Part shown: piece by piece, positions 30,326 through 38,386 of the stretch | Numbering within the stretch: position 1 is the first letter of the stretch | How the letters are laid out: the number at the start of each line of letters is the position of its first letter | Assembly (NCBI RefSeq): GCF_009738225.1 | Contig: NZ_CP018187.1 | Span: 72,501 to 136,500 of the forward strand | Direction: 5' to 3' | DNA length: 64,000 bases | Source of the DNA: Streptococcus salivarius | Lineage (GTDB): Bacteria; Bacillota; Bacilli; Lactobacillales; Streptococcaceae | The notes under the pieces: generated by a model | What the model saw: only the letters and a program-made list of their open reading frames with translations | What the model was told of the DNA's origin: nothing | Database searches by the model: none | Made by a program: the position numbers and the translations under genes

Positions 30326-30718
30326 ATGGCACAAGCACAATATGCAGGTACAGGACGCCGTAAAAACGCCGTTGCACGCGTACGTTTGGTTCCAGGTACT
30401 GGTAAAATCACAGTTAACAAAAAAGATGTAGAAGAATACATCCCACACGCAGACCTTCGTCTCGTTATCAACCAACCTTTCGCAGTTACTTCAACTGAAG
30501 GTTCATACGACGTACACGTTAACGTTGTAGGTGGTGGATACGCTGGTCAATCAGGTGCGATCCGTCACGGTATCGCTCGTGCACTTCTTCAAGTAGACCC
30601 AGACTTCCGCGATTCATTGAAACGCGCTGGACTTCTTACTCGTGATGCACGTATGGTTGAACGTAAGAAACCAGGTCTTAAGAAAGCTCGTAAAGCTTCA
30701 CAATTCTCAAAACGTTAA
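30326..30718 (+). CDS. rpsI: 30S ribosomal protein S9
   Basis: A 130-residue small-subunit protein with [17 protein letters not shown] at the N-terminus and the invariant C-terminal [12 protein letters not shown] that reaches the P site. Its last codons are the left attachment site of an integrative element. The element restores the coding end, so the protein is intact. The normal terminator downstream has been displaced by insertions. Confidence 0.98.
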   Translation: MAQAQYAGTGRRKNAVARVRLVPGTGKITVNKKDVEEYIPHADLRLVINQPFAVTSTEGSYDVHVNVVGGGYAGQSGAIRHGIARALLQVDPDFRDSLKRAGLLTRDARMVERKKPGLKKARKASQFSKR

Positions 30719-30743
30719 TCAAAACCTTATTATACCAACGTTT
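30702..30743 (+). other. attL of element A in the rpsI 3' end
   Basis: The 18 bases 30702-30719 (AATTCTCAAAACGTTAAT) recur exactly at 39476-39493. Inside lies AAACGTT (30710-30716), facing AACGTTT (30737-30743), an inverted pair typical of tyrosine-recombinase core sites. In three other copies in this window the pair is spaced by 18 bases. Here it is 20. Confidence 0.8.
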
Positions 30744-30756
30744 ACAGACACTTTTT

Positions 30757-30777
30757 GGTGTCAGTTGGTGTTAATTA
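30757..30777. repeat. Left arm-type repeat of element A
   Basis: Two tandem half-units of the form GGTGTNAnTT (GGTGTCAGTT then GGTGTTAATT) lie between the core site and the integrase stop. The same motif pair in the order GGTGTTAATT, GGTGTCAATT is at 39349-39369 near the right end. Such paired arms usually bind the integrase N-terminal domain. Confidence 0.6.
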
Positions 30778-31824
30778 TAGTGATAAGTCGTTTAAGAGAC
30801 TTAAAGCATCGGCATCTTGCTGGTGCTTTTTTTCTGGCATTAATTCAAGATAATATTGCTGAGTTGTCAAAATTGAATTGTGTCCCAAACGTCTTGAAAT
30901 ATAATCCAGACTAATATCTTTTGAAAATAGAAAAGAAGCATGGGTATCACGTAAACCGTGAAATGTTGTTTTAGTTAGGTCAAGTTGTTTCAGTAAGCGT
31001 TGAAGTTGACCAGCTTGTCTAAATCCGTTCCAATCAAAAACATAATCTGTTTTAGTGTTAGCTAGATTTACTAGGATTTGATAGATATCTTTATTGATAG
31101 AAATATCACGCTTAGAATGTTTGGTTTTTAGTTGTGTATCATCGTTAGTTGGGCTAATTGAACGCCTAACTTTAATACCGTACTCAAAAATATCTTCTTT
31201 TTTGAGACCAAGTAATTCGCCACGTCTGGCACCAGTTTCAAGGGCTAGAGCTACTAATACATTAAATTCATCATCTTCTGCATGATTTAAGCAATACCGC
31301 CTTAATAGTTTAAATTCTGTTACTGATAGTGGGATATTGCGTTTAGGAAGTTCTTTCCCTTTTGATTTTAAGAGATGACCAAAGTCATTTGTAATTAAAC
31401 CACGAGCATAAGCATATTTTAATGAACCACGTATCTTCAAAACTAGCTCTTTTACAGTTTTCTTTGAGTGAGACTCAGCATATTTATCAATCTTTTTTTG
31501 CATGATAATATCATCAAGATGTTTGAGCTGAATTCCATCAAAAAGACTGTCGACAACTACAAGAGTACGCTTATAGTTGATGAAGGTTGCTTCACGGACA
31601 TCATTTTTCTTCACAGTTTCTACCCAGTTACGGTAAAAATCTGTAAATAGTGTAGAACGTTCAGCAATATTTTTACCACGTCCTTTTTCAAGCTCCATTT
31701 CTAAAGTCCAAAGTTCAGCGTCTTTTTTGATACTGAAAGTTTTAGTTTCTCGCTTGTATTTTCCTTTTTTGTAAAGTGAAACAGTTGCACGGTAAGAGTT
31801 GCCACGTTTAGTAATAGTTGCCAT
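30775..31824 (-). CDS. Tyrosine integrase of element A
   Basis: Site-specific recombinase that inserts and excises the element at rpsI. The 349 residues have an N-terminal AP2-like arm-binding domain (SYRATVSLYKKGKYKRETKTFS), a SAM-like core-binding domain (about 60-160) and the catalytic domain. The catalytic residues are R200 (ETGARRGELL), H289 and R292 (FHGLRDTHAS), H315 (RRLGH) and tyrosine 324 (TTQQYY). All are present, so it should be active. Its 3' end lies 56 bases from the attachment core, as usual for such elements. Confidence 0.94.
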   Translation of the reverse strand: MATITKRGNSYRATVSLYKKGKYKRETKTFSIKKDAELWTLEMELEKGRGKNIAERSTLFTDFYRNWVETVKKNDVREATFINYKRTLVVVDSLFDGIQLKHLDDIIMQKKIDKYAESHSKKTVKELVLKIRGSLKYAYARGLITNDFGHLLKSKGKELPKRNIPLSVTEFKLLRRYCLNHAEDDEFNVLVALALETGARRGELLGLKKEDIFEYGIKVRRSISPTNDDTQLKTKHSKRDISINKDIYQILVNLANTKTDYVFDWNGFRQAGQLQRLLKQLDLTKTTFHGLRDTHASFLFSKDISLDYISRRLGHNSILTTQQYYLELMPEKKHQQDADALSLLNDLSL

Positions 31825-31915
31825 TTTATCATCCTTTCTTTTATAAAAAATGATTGATAAAATAGACTAGTCCTTCATAGGATAAACGAAAAGTTCTATT
31901 TTATCAATCGTTAAT

Positions 31916-32098
31916 TCAGTTTACACAGTGATTTTCAATAAAATTAAGGAGCTTAGATTTTAAATATCGTTCTTGTTTTCCAAGCATAAAACATTGAAAA
32001 TCGGGGTGTTTACGAATATATTTATCAAATGATTTTGGGTCGATACCTAGAAGATCAGAAGCTTGTTGCCTTGTTAGTAATAATGGGTAATTACTCAT
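31916..32098 (-). CDS. Excisionase-like DNA-binding protein
   Basis: A 60-residue protein with a MerR-like helix-turn-helix of the excisionase type, LLTRQQASDLLGIDPKSFDKYIRKHPDF, followed by a basic stretch. Located between integrase and Rep, it is the expected directionality factor. Its start overlaps the last codons of the Rep gene by eight bases. Confidence 0.75.
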   Translation of the reverse strand: MSNYPLLLTRQQASDLLGIDPKSFDKYIRKHPDFQCFMLGKQERYLKSKLLNFIENHCVN

Positions 32099-32684
32099 CG
32101 TTTTCGTCCCCTTTTTCTATCCGTTTTGGATTGTGTCTACGTGAATCCAGATAACGAGCGAAAAAGTAAGTACGTTCAATAATTAATCCTAGTAAAGTAG
32201 TGTTGTTATCTCGCGCATACCAGACTAGTTCTTCAAATTCGGTAAAATCGTTTTGCTCAATCGTATCAATAACTTCTGTCACGAAGTCATCAGAGTTTTG
32301 TTGTAACAAAAATTGGTCAAGGTTAAATCCACAACCGCTTTCGATATTTTTAATGTCATAGGGAGTTTTATCAGGATTCTCGGCATGGGTAAAGTAGTCA
32401 TACATTCCCTTTGGAGATATTACAGGTTCGACATGGGCAGGACCGTTTAACTTATCTTTGATAAGTTCTGATACTTGAGAGTAACTTTTAAGAGAATCAA
32501 AATAGAATGCACCATGTTTGTGGGCTTTTTTAAATTCTCCTGTTTCTTTATTTATATCTTTATCATGCCATGGAGAAAGTACAAAGGGAACGTGAATCTC
32601 TTCCAGAACCTCTAAATAGTTATCTGGAGCACTTTCTTTATAGAATAGGAAAGCCCACTTATTGGAACGTTGTTCTTTTGCCAT
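32091..32684 (-). CDS. Rolling-circle initiator, Rep_2 (pMV158 RepB) family
   Basis: A 197-residue HUH endonuclease. Visible are the metal-site residues H40 and D43 (PWHDKDIN), the HUH motif HKH at 55-57 (KAHKHGAFYF) and the catalytic tyrosine region MYDYFTH (Y95 or Y97). These align with H39, D42, H55, H57 and Y99 of pMV158 RepB. A hairpin with the pMV158-type nick sequence lies 60 bases upstream. In IMEs such proteins may serve replication of the excised circle, act as relaxase, or both. Confidence 0.88.
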   Translation of the reverse strand: MAKEQRSNKWAFLFYKESAPDNYLEVLEEIHVPFVLSPWHDKDINKETGEFKKAHKHGAFYFDSLKSYSQVSELIKDKLNGPAHVEPVISPKGMYDYFTHAENPDKTPYDIKNIESGCGFNLDQFLLQQNSDDFVTEVIDTIEQNDFTEFEELVWYARDNNTTLLGLIIERTYFFARYLDSRRHNPKRIEKGDENDE

Positions 32685-32746
32685 ATAGAAGTACCTCTTT
32701 TGAATATATTTGGATTAATTTAAAAGGTGTGATTAATGATTATTGA

Positions 32747-32778
32747 TTTTATGGGGGGTCGTAGTAACCCCCATAAAA
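32747..32778 (-). other. Double-strand origin hairpin with pMV158-type nick site
   Basis: An 11-bp perfect stem (TTTTATGGGGG and complement) presents a ten-base loop. On the minus strand the loop reads TTACTACGAC and contains TACTACGAC, the sequence cut by pMV158-family RepB between G and A. The location just upstream of a RepB-like gene supports a working origin. Confidence 0.85.
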
Positions 32779-32802
32779 TCCCTAGGGAATTAGGTGATAT
32801 AG

Positions 32803-32845
32803 AACGGTGCTGTTTGGCTATCACTGCGTGAGCCACAGCACCGTT
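32803..32845. repeat. Large hairpin upstream of the Rep origin
   Basis: AACGGTGCTGT pairs with ACAGCACCGTT (11 bp), extended by TGGCT/AGCCA inside. It follows the stop codon of the membrane protein gene, with a T run on the plus side only, so it is not a minus-strand terminator. A single-strand origin or transfer signal is possible. Confidence 0.5.
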
Positions 32846-32848
32846 TTT

Positions 32849-33448
32849 CTATTTTCGCTTAGTGCCGATAAAGCATAACCATTTACCCTTACGTTGTGGC
32901 TGTGAAAAGTAATAGTCAGGATTACAGCTACTAATTTCTTCACTAATAAGAGTTTCCATTTCCTTAAGAAGTTTTGCAGCTTGTTGGGTTTTGGGAATCT
33001 TAATTAGTACTACAGCTTTATCTATTTGAATATCTACAACAGCTTCATGAACTGTTTGATTAAACTGTTTATTGATAGGGTTATAGCGTGTTACTTTTTC
33101 TTCTTTTACTGTAATCATTGTTTCTGAGAGTTCACTTTGTTTTAAAAACCTACGAATGCTTAGGGTCTGCTTGATAGATTTCCAAATGTTTGTTAGGTTG
33201 TCATTTTCTCGCCGAAATTGAAATTCATGTGCAAATAATACAGTTAGGGAAGCTGTAGCTATAAGGAGTGTTACTGAGCAAAAAGTATTGAGTATACTTA
33301 CAAGTCGATATAAGAAAGATAGATAAGCAATGTTTTGTAAGGAATACATACCAAAACTTAGTACGAACGAACAGACACCACAAAATAACACTGTAGCAAA
33401 AAGAATAAGACAGGTATTAAAAATGTTTTGAAAGTATGTTTTTTTCAT
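32849..33448 (-). CDS. Unknown two-span membrane protein of element A
   Basis: A 199-residue protein with two hydrophobic segments (about 9-35 and 48-72). A cytoplasmic part (about 75-199) follows with a coiled, charged stretch and alternating beta-like segments (AVVDIQIDKAVVLIKIPKTQ). I do not recognise a family. It starts 3 bases after the TcpA-like ATPase stop codon. A membrane partner of the transfer ATPase is a reasonable but unproven reading. Confidence 0.65.
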   Translation of the reverse strand: MKKTYFQNIFNTCLILFATVLFCGVCSFVLSFGMYSLQNIAYLSFLYRLVSILNTFCSVTLLIATASLTVLFAHEFQFRRENDNLTNIWKSIKQTLSIRRFLKQSELSETMITVKEEKVTRYNPINKQFNQTVHEAVVDIQIDKAVVLIKIPKTQQAAKLLKEMETLISEEISSCNPDYYFSQPQRKGKWLCFIGTKRK

Positions 33449-33451
33449 AGC

Positions 33452-34540
33452 TTATAAGATTCCTTTCGTTGTATAATAAGTTGGGCAGAGTAAAGGCAGG
33501 ACTTGATAAGGGTGTTCATTATCAATAATCTGGACAATCCCAGTCCCTTTACCAACAGGAATGACAATGCCTTCTGGGTCAAGGTCTGGAAACAAAAATT
33601 GCGTAGTTTTCTTATTGATGTTACCGACTTGAATGAGTACATTGAGTTGTTCTCGAACAGAAACGGGAATCGTATTGTGGTCGAAGCGTTGACTGACTAG
33701 AAGCAAATGAACTTTTGTAGCACGCCCTAGAAGTGCAATTTGTGACAGTAAGGAAAAGAATGAGTCCTTGATGTTTTTATTAACGGCCTCGGATAGAGCA
33801 AGGACTTCATCTATGACGATAGTCAAATGTTTAAACTCATGACGTGGATTTTCAAAAAGTATCCCTTGTCGCTTATGAATAATAGACAAACACTGACTCA
33901 AGCTTTCGTTTATTTCTGATACAAAATCTGACTTAGAACGATTTTCTTTAGGATGAATAACTGCTATTTGTTGTTGTTTTGCCCAACGAGATGGGGTATC
34001 AAATTTGGGGTCAACGATAATCAGGTCAGAAATATTTTTCAGAACACTAAGTAAGTAAGTTAGAGTATAGCTTTTTCCGCTTCCTGAATTTCCTGCTATT
34101 GCGATAGAAGTGACTTTCTCATAGTTAATCACCAGATTTTTCATAATAGGTATATTGTTACCTTTTAAAGATAATGCGAACTGGTCAAGGTCTGAAATCA
34201 CTAGACGTTGAGAGATTCCCTTTTTCCAAGGGAAGAATAACCCACGTTGTACGTGTATGTCATCAGTTTTTAATGCGATGAAGTAAGCTGAATTTTGTTT
34301 CAACAATGTGAACCGTGGATAAAGCGAAGCGTTAGCGATCAAGAAAATTTTTTGATACAAGTCATCATCAATGATAAATCCGGAAGGAAGACGAGGAATA
34401 AAGATAAATCCATCTTCACGAACGATTATGTCAAAAGAGTTAGTATAAGACGTTTCACCCTGTAGCAAAGAGCCCAAAGCCATATTTAGGCTCTGTAACA
34501 GGTATTGTTCCAACTCTCTTTTTGTAAGAGATTGAACCAT
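33452..34540 (-). CDS. FtsK/SpoIIIE-type ATPase (TcpA-like coupling protein)
   Basis: A 362-residue P-loop ATPase with Walker A AGNSGSGKSYTL (about 149-160), Walker B HLTIVIDEVLAL, and the sensor-like GRATKVHLLLVSQRFD. No membrane segment is visible, unlike larger TcpA proteins, so it may depend on a membrane partner. In IMEs these proteins bring the nicked DNA to a transfer channel. It overlaps the upstream 106-aa gene by one base. Confidence 0.85.
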   Translation of the reverse strand: MVQSLTKRELEQYLLQSLNMALGSLLQGETSYTNSFDIIVREDGFIFIPRLPSGFIIDDDLYQKIFLIANASLYPRFTLLKQNSAYFIALKTDDIHVQRGLFFPWKKGISQRLVISDLDQFALSLKGNNIPIMKNLVINYEKVTSIAIAGNSGSGKSYTLTYLLSVLKNISDLIIVDPKFDTPSRWAKQQQIAVIHPKENRSKSDFVSEINESLSQCLSIIHKRQGILFENPRHEFKHLTIVIDEVLALSEAVNKNIKDSFFSLLSQIALLGRATKVHLLLVSQRFDHNTIPVSVREQLNVLIQVGNINKKTTQFLFPDLDPEGIVIPVGKGTGIVQIIDNEHPYQVLPLLCPTYYTTKGIL

Positions 34541-34860
34541 TATTGCACCTCTTTCAATGCATCGGCTTTGAAGTAAACATTATAGTTGACTTCACATGCT
34601 TGTAAGTTATCAAAACTAACGAGAGAAAGGTAGTCAGGAAGTGTAGGCATTTCAAGAAATTTCACTTGAAATGGTGGGAGTCCTTTTTGACCAAACCATG
34701 TTTTGTAAGCGATAACTTCACCAGTTGGTTTACCATCTTCAAATTTTTGTTGCGGTTCAAGCTCGTCACTAAGCAGGTAGATAGGAGCTTGAAAGTTAAC
34801 GTATTGTTCTGCTGTTTGTTTTGAGTAACCACCTTTGCGGTACTGTGGTTTCATTTTCAT
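34540..34860 (-). CDS. Unknown small protein of element A, 106 aa
   Basis: Begins MKMKPQYRKGGYSKQTAEQYVNFQAPIYL. The C-terminal half is hydrophobic and beta-rich (GLPPFQVKFLEMPTLPDYLSLVSFDNLQ). It has no signal or membrane segment. It is the first gene of the minus-strand mobility operon and its stop overlaps the start of the TcpA-like gene. I do not recognise the family. Confidence 0.65.
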   Translation of the reverse strand: MKMKPQYRKGGYSKQTAEQYVNFQAPIYLLSDELEPQQKFEDGKPTGEVIAYKTWFGQKGLPPFQVKFLEMPTLPDYLSLVSFDNLQACEVNYNVYFKADALKEVQ

Positions 34861-34954
34861 AGTTTAAATACCTCGTGTATTCTATTTTGTGATAAAAAAT
34901 ATAGGAGACATGCTCGGTTTGAGGTCATGAGCTGGACTTGTTGATTTTTCCTTT

Positions 34955-35060
34955 CTATCTTATAGGAGATTCAGGAGATGAATTTCGGAATTTTTTTAAA
35001 AATATTTTTTTATTTTTCTCCCTATCTTTAAGGAGATTCGGTTGTCTAAATTCGGAACAT
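34955..35060. repeat. Direct repeats upstream of the mobility operon
   Basis: CTATCTTATAGGAGATTC (34955-34972) and CTATCTTTAAGGAGATTC (35022-35039) are 67 bases apart. Each is followed eight bases later by AATTTCGGAA or AAATTCGGAA. They lie before the first gene of the minus-strand operon and could bind a regulator or a relaxation protein. Confidence 0.6.
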
Positions 35061-35068
35061 TTCACAAA

Positions 35069-35099
35069 AAAACTGATAATCTATCTGATTATCAGTTTT
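35069..35099 (-). terminator. Terminator of the sigma-like gene
   Basis: A 13-bp perfect hairpin, AAAACTGATAATC with a five-base loop. On the minus strand it is followed by seven consecutive T. Confidence 0.85.
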
Positions 35100-35104
35100 A
35101 GGTT

Positions 35105-35536
35105 TTAAACATAATCTTTTAAAAGTTTTTGCAATGTTTCTTGATGTTTTTTAAAGTGAGCTGTTACGGTTTTATCGCTAAGACCAGTAAGCTTGGCTAA
35201 TTTAGTTGACGACATAGGCTTATCAGCTAGTTTGCCTCGCATGATGATTTTGTCACTTGGATTTAAAGTTTCAATAAAATTAGCTATGAGTCCTAACATT
35301 TCATTTTGAAAAAAAGCTTCTTCAGTATTTAGCAAATCACTTTTGATAACTTCGTATTTTTCTGTTGTACGACCATCAACCGAAATGTTTTCATCAAGGC
35401 TTTCAAGGTGGTGATATCGATTACGACGATTTGCATTGTCAAATGATTTATCATCAGTACGTAGAATCTTATCCCAGACTTCAATATCTTTTTTATCTTT
35501 TGAAGTGAGGCGGTGGCTAAAAGTTAGTTTAAACAT
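35105..35536 (-). CDS. Sigma-like HTH regulator of element A
   Basis: A 143-residue protein. The C-terminus (LNPSDKIIMRGKLADKPMSSTKLAKLTGLSDKTVTAHFKKHQETLQKLLKD) resembles sigma-70 region 4: a helix-turn-helix with a conserved dimer-like context. The N-terminal part is charged and matches no domain I know. Similar small sigma-like proteins occur in streptococcal IMEs. A role in switching on excision or transfer is inference. Confidence 0.65.
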   Translation of the reverse strand: MFKLTFSHRLTSKDKKDIEVWDKILRTDDKSFDNANRRNRYHHLESLDENISVDGRTTEKYEVIKSDLLNTEEAFFQNEMLGLIANFIETLNPSDKIIMRGKLADKPMSSTKLAKLTGLSDKTVTAHFKKHQETLQKLLKDYV

Positions 35537-35756
35537 GGGAGTTCCTTTCTTAGTCCTTTTTTAGGAAGGAAAGAAACTTTTATGAGCTATACTGAATACC
35601 GATAAAGTGCAAAAAGGCACAGCAAATAAACGGATAAACAGATATATGCAGAACTCGACCATTATCGTCTAAGTTTTCATATTCGTTTCAATCCGTCCAT
35701 TTGATGCATTAATTAGGACTTTTCTTGTTGGGAGTGAAGAAAAAGACACGCAATTT

Positions 35757-35765
35757 TGGTATACT
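35757..35765 (+). promoter_or_regulatory. Extended -10 promoter of the cargo genes
   Basis: TGGTATACT is followed by two nearby TTTAGTA boxes (TATTTAGTAAATA and ACTATTTAGTATG). The stretch 35537-35887 otherwise holds no gene. It is the divergent control region between the mobility genes and the cargo. Confidence 0.5.
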
Positions 35766-35887
35766 TATTTAGTAAATATGTCATGTCTTATCTTTACTAT
35801 TTAGTATGAAGTAGATAGTGTTATTTACAATAGTAGATAAAGTATATAAGGTAGATAAGGTTACTAATTTTAATACGAGGAGAAAAA

Positions 35888-37216
35888 ATGTCTAATAACA
35901 TTCCATGTTTAACTGGTGGTATACTATTCGGACTCATTCTTGAAGCGAGAAAGTCTAGGACTAGGGTACGTAGTAGGGAATTAGATAAAAATGACGGTTT
36001 GACTGAAGTTAACATTATGCTGTCATTGCTTGAAATTTTTAATGGAGGACCTCAGCTGAGACCTCAAGGAACGTCATTAAAAAAGGACGTGTCTCAATAT
36101 AAGAAATGTGAATTATCTTCGACTACATATCTGCCATTTGATAACCAAAAATCTATCGCCTCTTTTGCAGATTCAGTAAAACAAAATAAAAAAGACACAC
36201 TTAATCGTATGTCGACATTTATCAGTGATAAGTTTGCAGAATCAAGATTGGAGTGGTTCGTCTCTGCAATTATAGAAACTATTAGTAACGATAAAACAAT
36301 TGATGCATCGGAATACTTTAGGGTTTCTATTAATAGTGTTGTATCTAAGTCAGAGTTATCCAATGTTACAACAATAGAAATAGAGTCGTTCTTATTAGAT
36401 GTCATGAGATATATATTTGTTAATAAAATAGATAATGAACTCGGTAAATCTACATTTAAGTCATGGTATTCACAAAGTGGGATAAAAACGCAATGGAAAT
36501 TCATTAATTCAGAACTTGGAAAACATCTACCCAAATTAGAAATAACTAGATATGCAACCAATATAGCAAATACTGAGGAAAGAACTGATAGTATAGAGGA
36601 GCAGGAACATACCGAAGAAGTACCAATCGAGACAGAGGATAGAATTAATCTAAATGTGGAAACTGACGAGTCCATGAGACAACAAGAGCTAAAAAATTCT
36701 GCAGTTGTAAATCAGTATGCTAATGATATCTATAATATTAAGACCGCCAATAATATAATTAACAATAATCCATCACGGGCAGTATTGTCTTCAGATGGTT
36801 TTTACAATCTATTTGTAAAATACGATGAGGAATATGAGGGAACTTGTTTTACAATACGAAGAGATAGGATGCTTAATGGGACACCAGAGCATATTAGAAC
36901 CAAGTTCTCTAAGTTTTCATTTGATGATGTTGAGGAAATAGTTAGTCTTCCAGCTTTGTTTCTTCCCGAATATAAGAATAACAAGGAGATTCCATTTGGA
37001 TACTTGGGTCGGTTGAGAGAAATAAACATACCTAAGTATGGGGACCCAGTATTTCATTTTAAAACGACGAAAAGCGTACCTGTAGATTGGGTGAACTTAC
37101 ATAAAGATGAACTTATGATTGCTCCATTTGAGCTGGAGAACACTCATTGGGCTATTAAACGAGCTAACTTAATGAATGTATTAGAAGTTTTAACCGATGG
37201 TAGCGAAACAGAGTAA
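35888..37216 (+). CDS. Unknown cargo protein 1 of element A, 442 aa
   Basis: Unrecognised. It begins SNNIPCLTGGILFGLILEARKSRTRVRSREL, a short hydrophobic patch followed by a basic stretch. It continues as a mainly alpha-helical domain to about 220, an acidic linker (EERTDSIEEQEHTEEVPIETED, about 228-250) and a C-terminal globular part (about 290-440) rich in aromatic residues. GAGGAG precedes the ATG. Codon use is AT-rich, unlike the core genes. It leads a plus-strand set of three in the cargo position of an IME. An anti-phage role is possible but not shown. Confidence 0.7.
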   Translation: MSNNIPCLTGGILFGLILEARKSRTRVRSRELDKNDGLTEVNIMLSLLEIFNGGPQLRPQGTSLKKDVSQYKKCELSSTTYLPFDNQKSIASFADSVKQNKKDTLNRMSTFISDKFAESRLEWFVSAIIETISNDKTIDASEYFRVSINSVVSKSELSNVTTIEIESFLLDVMRYIFVNKIDNELGKSTFKSWYSQSGIKTQWKFINSELGKHLPKLEITRYATNIANTEERTDSIEEQEHTEEVPIETEDRINLNVETDESMRQQELKNSAVVNQYANDIYNIKTANNIINNNPSRAVLSSDGFYNLFVKYDEEYEGTCFTIRRDRMLNGTPEHIRTKFSKFSFDDVEEIVSLPALFLPEYKNNKEIPFGYLGRLREINIPKYGDPVFHFKTTKSVPVDWVNLHKDELMIAPFELENTHWAIKRANLMNVLEVLTDGSETE

Positions 37217-37384
37217 AAATCTAACGGCAGGTTGAAAATTGGTTAAGGTTCTATGGAGTTTGTAAGTATTGAGTTGCTACAATTATCACTAGATAAATTC
37301 TATCTAGATATGATTTTCGTTTTAATATGGGCTACAAAAAATATGTCAAAGCGTTTTACTGTTTAAGGAGTGTACAATAATTTT

Positions 37385-38386
37385 ATGCAATCTTTTATGC
37401 AATCTATTAATGGTAGTGAAGTCTATTTTCAATCATTTTTAATAATTTTTTTAGTTATTCTATTGTCATTGATTCTTTTATTTAACAAAGATAGATTTCA
37501 AAGAGTACTATTTATTTCGATTATAATATCTATTTTAATAATAGATTTTATTGTCTTTATGAATAAATGTACTTCTATACAGTTATTTGCCGTTATGAAC
37601 AAACCGGAGGTGACTGCTAGCTTGATGGTTGCAATACCAACTGTTAGTACGTGGATTATGGAATCTAGAACAAAAACAGAACTAGAAAAGATAAATAATT
37701 TAAAAACGGCACAGGAAATTAGAGAAAATATTAACGATGAAAAAAGTGAATTGATTAGTGAGATTGAAGATATCATAGGACCGGAAAAACTTAATAAGTT
37801 GGATTCTCTTAGTATATTGCGAATGCTAAATAGTTTAGATAATTTTTTAATGAAACTTAGCGAAGTCTCATCTATATATCGTCAGTTAAATACTATTACA
37901 TTTAAGTTAGATATTGAGAGGTTGTATGGGGTTACATATCAATTATTTGAAGAAGGGTTAAAAAAACGTATATTCCCTGAAAAAGGAGATATAACTAGTA
38001 GATTTGGAGAAATTTTTACTAAGCTAATAAAAAATAAATTATTGTACGGTATTGAGTCAAAAGAAAGCAAAGATATCTATAGAGATATAGCATTTTTACT
38101 TTTGGATGATCAATTTGAAAAGTTGTATTATATTGACTTTGCTGATATTTTTGAAAAAGAAAAACTAATCATAGAACAATTATCATCTGATGGCAGAGGT
38201 AAAGAAGTCTTCTTTAATCATAAAGAATTTTTTAAGTGTACAATATCAAACTCACTAGTATCAATGTTGAAAGATGATAATACTTTCAAAGAATGTAATG
38301 TTTCAAAGTTAGATGATGACAATAGGGAAAAATTTGAACAACTATGTCGTAATGGAGAAGAGGGAATGAGTGATGATGAAATATAA
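37385..38386 (+). CDS. Unknown membrane-anchored cargo protein 2
   Basis: About 333 residues. Two hydrophobic spans near the N-terminus (QSFLIIFLVILLSLILLF, and LFISIIISILIIDFIVFM) precede a third weaker one and a long cytoplasmic, helical domain with coiled-coil character (TKTELEKINNLKTAQEIRENINDEKSELISEIEDI). The start is uncertain. ATG 37385 is 14 bases after AAGGAG, whereas a GTG at 37370 overlaps it. The 3' end overlaps the next gene, so proteins 2 and 3 are co-translated. No known domain. Confidence 0.65.
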   Translation: MQSFMQSINGSEVYFQSFLIIFLVILLSLILLFNKDRFQRVLFISIIISILIIDFIVFMNKCTSIQLFAVMNKPEVTASLMVAIPTVSTWIMESRTKTELEKINNLKTAQEIRENINDEKSELISEIEDIIGPEKLNKLDSLSILRMLNSLDNFLMKLSEVSSIYRQLNTITFKLDIERLYGVTYQLFEEGLKKRIFPEKGDITSRFGEIFTKLIKNKLLYGIESKESKDIYRDIAFLLLDDQFEKLYYIDFADIFEKEKLIIEQLSSDGRGKEVFFNHKEFFKCTISNSLVSMLKDDNTFKECNVSKLDDDNREKFEQLCRNGEEGMSDDEI

